Origin: Aquisalimonas sp. 2447
GTDB lineage: Bacteria; Pseudomonadota; Gammaproteobacteria; Nitrococcales; Aquisalimonadaceae
Assembly (NCBI RefSeq): GCF_012044895.1
Contig: NZ_CP050695.1
Span: forward strand, 1,766,501-1,830,500
DNA: 64,000 nucleotides
Reading direction: 5' to 3'
The translations under genes were made by a program, and so were the position numbers. Each line of letters starts with the position of its first letter. Position 1 is the first letter of the stretch. The notes under the pieces were generated by a model. It was not told where the DNA came from, searched no databases, and saw only the letters and a list, made by a program, of their open reading frames with translations. Shown here in pieces: positions 61,000 through 64,000 of this stretch.

Positions 61000-62519
61000 G
61001 TGAAGAGGTGGGTTGTGATACACAAGATCAAGGGGCTCTACGACGACGGCCGCGGGCTGTCCATCCGGGCGATCAGCCAGGAGCTGGGCATGTCGCGGAA
61101 CACGGTGCGCAAGTACCTGCGCATGGACGAACAGACGGTGTGCGCGCTGCAGTCGGATCGCTCGCGCACCAAGCGGCTGGATCTCCAGCGCGACTACATC
61201 GCCTATCTGCTGGATCGCTATCCGCGGCTCACGGCGGTGAAGATCGCCCGCAAGCTGCGGGAGAAGCTCGGTGACCTGGACGTCTCCGAGCGCAGTCTGC
61301 GCCGGTATGTCCAGCAGATGAAGCGCACGGTGGCCACGGCGCAGCAGCGCTACTATGAGCCGGTTTTGGATCTGGTGCCGGGCGTGCAGTGCCAGGTCGA
61401 CCCCGGCGAGCTGCGCGGGTGGTCATCGGCGGCGAGGGGCGCACGGTCTACTTCGTGGTCTTCGTGCTCGCCTATTCACGGCTGATGCACGTGGGGGTGT
61501 CGCTGCGACCCATCGACACGACGACGTTCATGCACATGCACGACGAGGCCTTCCGCGCCTTCGGCGGTGTGCCCGAGGAGTGCGTGTACGACCAGACGAA
61601 GATGGTGGTCATCAGCGAGCAGTTCCGGGAGCTCACCCTCAACGAGCGCTTCCATACCTACGCCACCGCCGCCGGTGTGCGCATCCACGCCTGCGAGGGC
61701 TATGACCCGGAGAGCAAGGGTAAGGTCGAGGCGGGGGTGAAATACGTTAAGGGCGACGGGCTCTACGGCGAGACCTTTGCCGATGAGCAGGCACTGCGCG
61801 GCCACCTGCAACACTGGCTCGACACGGTGGCCAACGAGCGCTGCCACGGCACCACCGGTCGGGCGCCACGGGAGCTGTTCGAGGCCGAGGAGCGGGCCCA
61901 TCTGCGTGCCTATCTCACGCCCCGGTGTCTCACCGCCGTCGACCCGGCGGCCACGGTCCGCAAGGTCGACAAGACGGGGCTGATCGCCTGGCGGGCGAAC
62001 AAGTACTCCGTGCCCATGCGCTACCAGCAGGGCCGCGTCGGGGTCGTTGATGACGGCAGCACGCTGCACGTCATGGATCTGGAGACCGGCGAAGTGGTCG
62101 CCACCCATGGACTGTGCGCCGGCAAGGGCGAGACGGTGCGCAACACCCACCACTACCGCGACCACGCGCAGCGCGTGGCGGATCTGGAGGCGAGCATCCA
62201 GACCCGTCTGGGCAGCGCCCTGGGGGAGCAACTCTGTGGCCAGCTCAAGGCCACCGACCCGCGGATCTACAAGGACCAACTGCGTGGCGTCCGGGAGCTG
62301 CTGCGCCGCTATCCGCAGGCCGACGCCGGGCTACTCGCGGAACTCGCCGACCGCCCCGGCACCAGCGCCAGCACCGTCAAGCACTACCTCGAGGCCAGCG
62401 AGCGCGCCGATGCCCGCGGACGGGACGATACCGCCGGGACCGCAGCCGCCTCGCGGCTGCCCGACACGGGGCTGGAGGCGTACGCCCGCCTTGCCGCCCC
62501 AGCGGCCACCAGGAGGTGA
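61000..62519 (+). pseudogene. istA: IstA transposase of the inner IS21, frameshifted
   Basis: The HTH (GLSIRAISQELGMSRNTVRKYLR) and first catalytic Asp (QCQVDPGELR) are in one frame; VVIGGEGRTVYFVVFVLAYSRL, CVYDQTK and KGKVEAGVKY continue in the next frame. The shift is at a G-run, 61417-61419, where one G appears to be missing. The whole would be about 506 aa. Either disabled or a sequencing error. GTG start at 61000. Confidence 0.88.
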
Positions 62520-62522
62520 CCC

Positions 62523-63263
62523 ATGAGCCGGCTTGAGGACACCGCAGGGCGCTACCGTAGCCTGCGCTGCAGTGCCGTGGCCACGGAGCTGCCGGATCTG
62601 CTCGCCCGGGCCGAGGACAACGCGCTGTCGTATCTCGCCTTCGCTGATCTGCTCGCTGAGCGCGAGCAGCACGCCCGCGAGGCCAAACGCCTGCAGGCCA
62701 ACCAGCGCAAGGCACGGCTGCCTGGCGACAAACGTCTGGAGGCGTTCGACTACCGCCACCAGACCACGATCACCAAGCGCCAGGTCAACGCCTTGCTCGA
62801 CTTCGGCTTCGTGGATAACCGCGAGAACCTGGTGTTCATCGGCCCGCCCGGGGTGGGCAAGACCCACCTGGCCATCGGCATCGCCCGGAAGGCCCTGGAG
62901 GCCGGTTACAAGGTGGCGTTCCGCAACGCCCTAGCCCTGGTCGAAGAACTCGAACTCGCCGAGATGAAAGGCGAGCTGAAGAAGAAGATCAGCCACCTGG
63001 CACGCTTCGATGTACTCATCATCGATGAGCTCGGCTACCTGCCCATGAGCCGCCAGGCACGCTACAACCTCTTCCAGCTCATCCACAGCCTCTACGAGTA
63101 TCGCTCGGTGATCCTGACCACCAACAAGGACTTCACCGACTGGGGCGAGTTCTTCCACAACGACAACGTCGCGGTGCCGATCATCGACCGCGTCATCCAC
63201 CACTCACACATCTTCATGCTGGGAGGCGAGAGCTACCGACTCAAACAGAAAACCGCCGGCTAG
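62523..63263 (+). CDS. istB: IstB helper ATPase of the inner IS21
   Basis: 246 aa AAA+ ATPase: FIGPPGVGKTHLAIGIA (Walker A), VLIIDELGYLPMSRQAR (Walker B), SVILTTNKDFTDWGEFF and the end VIHHSHIFMLGGESYRLK. Full length. It starts three bases after istA and loads IstA onto target DNA. Confidence 0.96.
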   Translation: MSRLEDTAGRYRSLRCSAVATELPDLLARAEDNALSYLAFADLLAEREQHAREAKRLQANQRKARLPGDKRLEAFDYRHQTTITKRQVNALLDFGFVDNRENLVFIGPPGVGKTHLAIGIARKALEAGYKVAFRNALALVEELELAEMKGELKKKISHLARFDVLIIDELGYLPMSRQARYNLFQLIHSLYEYRSVILTTNKDFTDWGEFFHNDNVAVPIIDRVIHHSHIFMLGGESYRLKQKTAG

Positions 63264-63331
63264 TCACCGGCACCCGGGTCAAAGTTGTTGGCCACGAACG
63301 GGTCAAAATAAATGGCCATTGACAGCCAGCT

Positions 63332-63479
63332 CCCCGTCGAGCACTGGCACGACTACCTCGGCGAGCCCACGCTCGCCGACGCCATCCTCGACCGGCTGCT
63401 GCACAACGCCCACCGCCTGCCCATGAAAGGCGCGTCCATGCGCCAGACCACAACCACCAACAAGGAGGCCGATCAATGA
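63332..63479 (+). pseudogene. istB: IstB of the outer IS21, 3' part
   Basis: The final codons continue the frame of 60271-60878: [33 protein letters not shown]. The stop overlaps the next small gene by ATGA. Confidence 0.9.
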
Positions 63480-63808
63480 GCCCCTGGGAACCCGGCCTGT
63501 CGCGCAACACGCGCTTCCACCTGCGCCTCGGTGAGCGCCGCACCACCGTCATCCTGGATACACTGCTATCCAGCTACCTCGCCATCCGCCTGGGCCTCGA
63601 GCCCGAGACACCCCTGGCGCATCAGGCCGTGCGGCGCTGGCTACAGCACCGCCTCGATGAGCACAACGACCCCGGCCGCGTCGCCGTCAGCCAGTGGCTC
63701 CAGCGCGAGGTCCTCACCGTCGTGGCGGATACAAAACTATCCACCCACTACGCCAACTGGCTCCTCGACGGCACGCCTCCACCACCGGTCGCGCTTGACC
63801 CATCGTGA
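63476..63808 (+). CDS. Small third gene of the outer IS21
   Basis: 110 aa: [40 protein letters not shown], then a helical part with [11 protein letters not shown]. No known domain recognised, but the size and the N-terminal pattern suggest a small DNA-binding protein. It starts inside the istB stop (ATGA) and ends about 90 bases before the IS end, so it belongs to the element. Confidence 0.65.
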   Translation: MSPWEPGLSRNTRFHLRLGERRTTVILDTLLSSYLAIRLGLEPETPLAHQAVRRWLQHRLDEHNDPGRVAVSQWLQREVLTVVADTKLSTHYANWLLDGTPPPPVALDPS

Positions 63809-63855
63809 CCGATCACGCTCAATGAACACGGCCCAGCGCACACCGCGCCGCGAAC

Positions 63856-63885
63856 CGGTCACGAACAGCGGAATCAGCGGTCACG
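63856..63885 (+). repeat. Right-end repeats of the outer IS21
   Basis: CGGTCACG at 63856-63863 and 63878-63885 (period 22), the inverted form of the left-end repeat, next to the terminal CGGAATACGCA. No gene is visible from 63809 to the end of the window. Confidence 0.75.
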
Positions 63886-64000
63886 TTCACCGGAATACGC
63901 AGGGGTCACGGAAGAGGTTGATACCGATGGTCATTCCAGTATGGCCGTCCCGAGGCTGATCACGGTACGTGCCGAATAGCCGATCCCACCAAGGTAGGTT

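Larger units (their letters stand above)
60879..63324 (+). mobile_element. Inner IS21-family element nested in istB
   Basis: 2446 bp. Inverted ends begin TGTCAAcGGCCA and TGTCAAtGGCCA and contain repeated TTGACCC blocks and GGCCAACA. The 7-bp duplication GCCAGCT is at 60872-60878 and 63325-63331. It differs in sequence from the outer element, so this is insertion of a different IS21 member. It carries istA (frameshifted) and istB. Confidence 0.93.
58649..63901 (+). mobile_element. Outer IS21-family element
   Basis: 5253 bp including a nested IS; about 2.8 kb without it. Ends begin TGCGTATTCCGG on both sides (inverted), with a 5-bp target duplication GGGGT at 58644-58648 and 63902-63906. It carries istA, istB (interrupted) and a small third gene. 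Both ends hold arrays of short repeats, as known for IS21. Confidence 0.92.

Overview
The window is high-GC DNA from a gammaproteobacterium. The left 17 kb carries a conserved housekeeping block: ssrA, smpB, an NSS transporter gene, ratA, rnfH, bamE, fur, recN, hrcA, grpE, dnaK, dnaJ and dapB. HrcA with a CIRCE operator together with this gene order fits halophilic or sulfur-oxidising Chromatiales such as the Ectothiorhodospiraceae. That lineage is an inference from context, not a measured identity.

Region by region. (1) 1-17.4 kb is core genome: a truncated and frameshifted LuxR-type regulator, tmRNA and SmpB (trans-translation), envelope and iron genes (bamE, fur), recN (DNA repair), the heat-shock operon with CIRCE and sigma-32 type sites, dapB (lysine pathway), three EamA transporters and a membrane GGDEF protein. 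(2) 17.4-18.5 kb holds a tyrosine integrase and a DUF4224 protein that mark the left edge of a genomic island. (3) 18.9-58.1 kb is a defence island, almost entirely on the + strand. It contains a DUF6361 / phospholipase D / helicase cassette that I cannot assign to a named system; a complete type I Zorya system (zorABCD); a type I restriction-modification locus (hsdM, hsdS, a FitAB/VapBC toxin-antitoxin pair, hsdR) followed by an Mrr-like endonuclease; an unassigned gene pair; a glycosyltransferase; a very large nuclease-STAND protein of Avs (AVAST) type with a small partner; a lipoprotein; and a PD-(D/E)xK protein. (4) 58.6-63.9 kb is an IS21-family element with a second, different IS21-family element nested inside its istB.

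Five insertion sequences could be delimited from inverted repeats and target duplications read in the sequence: IS66 in hsdM (TSD 8 bp), IS30 in hsdS (TSD 3 bp), IS5 in the STAND gene (TSD CTAA), an outer IS21 (TSD 5 bp) and an inner IS21 (TSD 7 bp). Removing the IS and one TSD copy restores an exact reading frame for hsdM (659 aa), hsdS (452 aa), the STAND protein (2098 aa) and outer istB (251 aa). The interruptions are therefore recent, and the type I R-M and Avs systems are probably inactive, while Zorya, the PLD-helicase cassette, HsdR and Mrr are intact as open frames.

The best candidate for an undescribed system is the tightly overlapping DUF6361-PLD-helicase operon at 18933-25140. A second, weaker candidate is the translationally coupled gene pair at 44519-46254.
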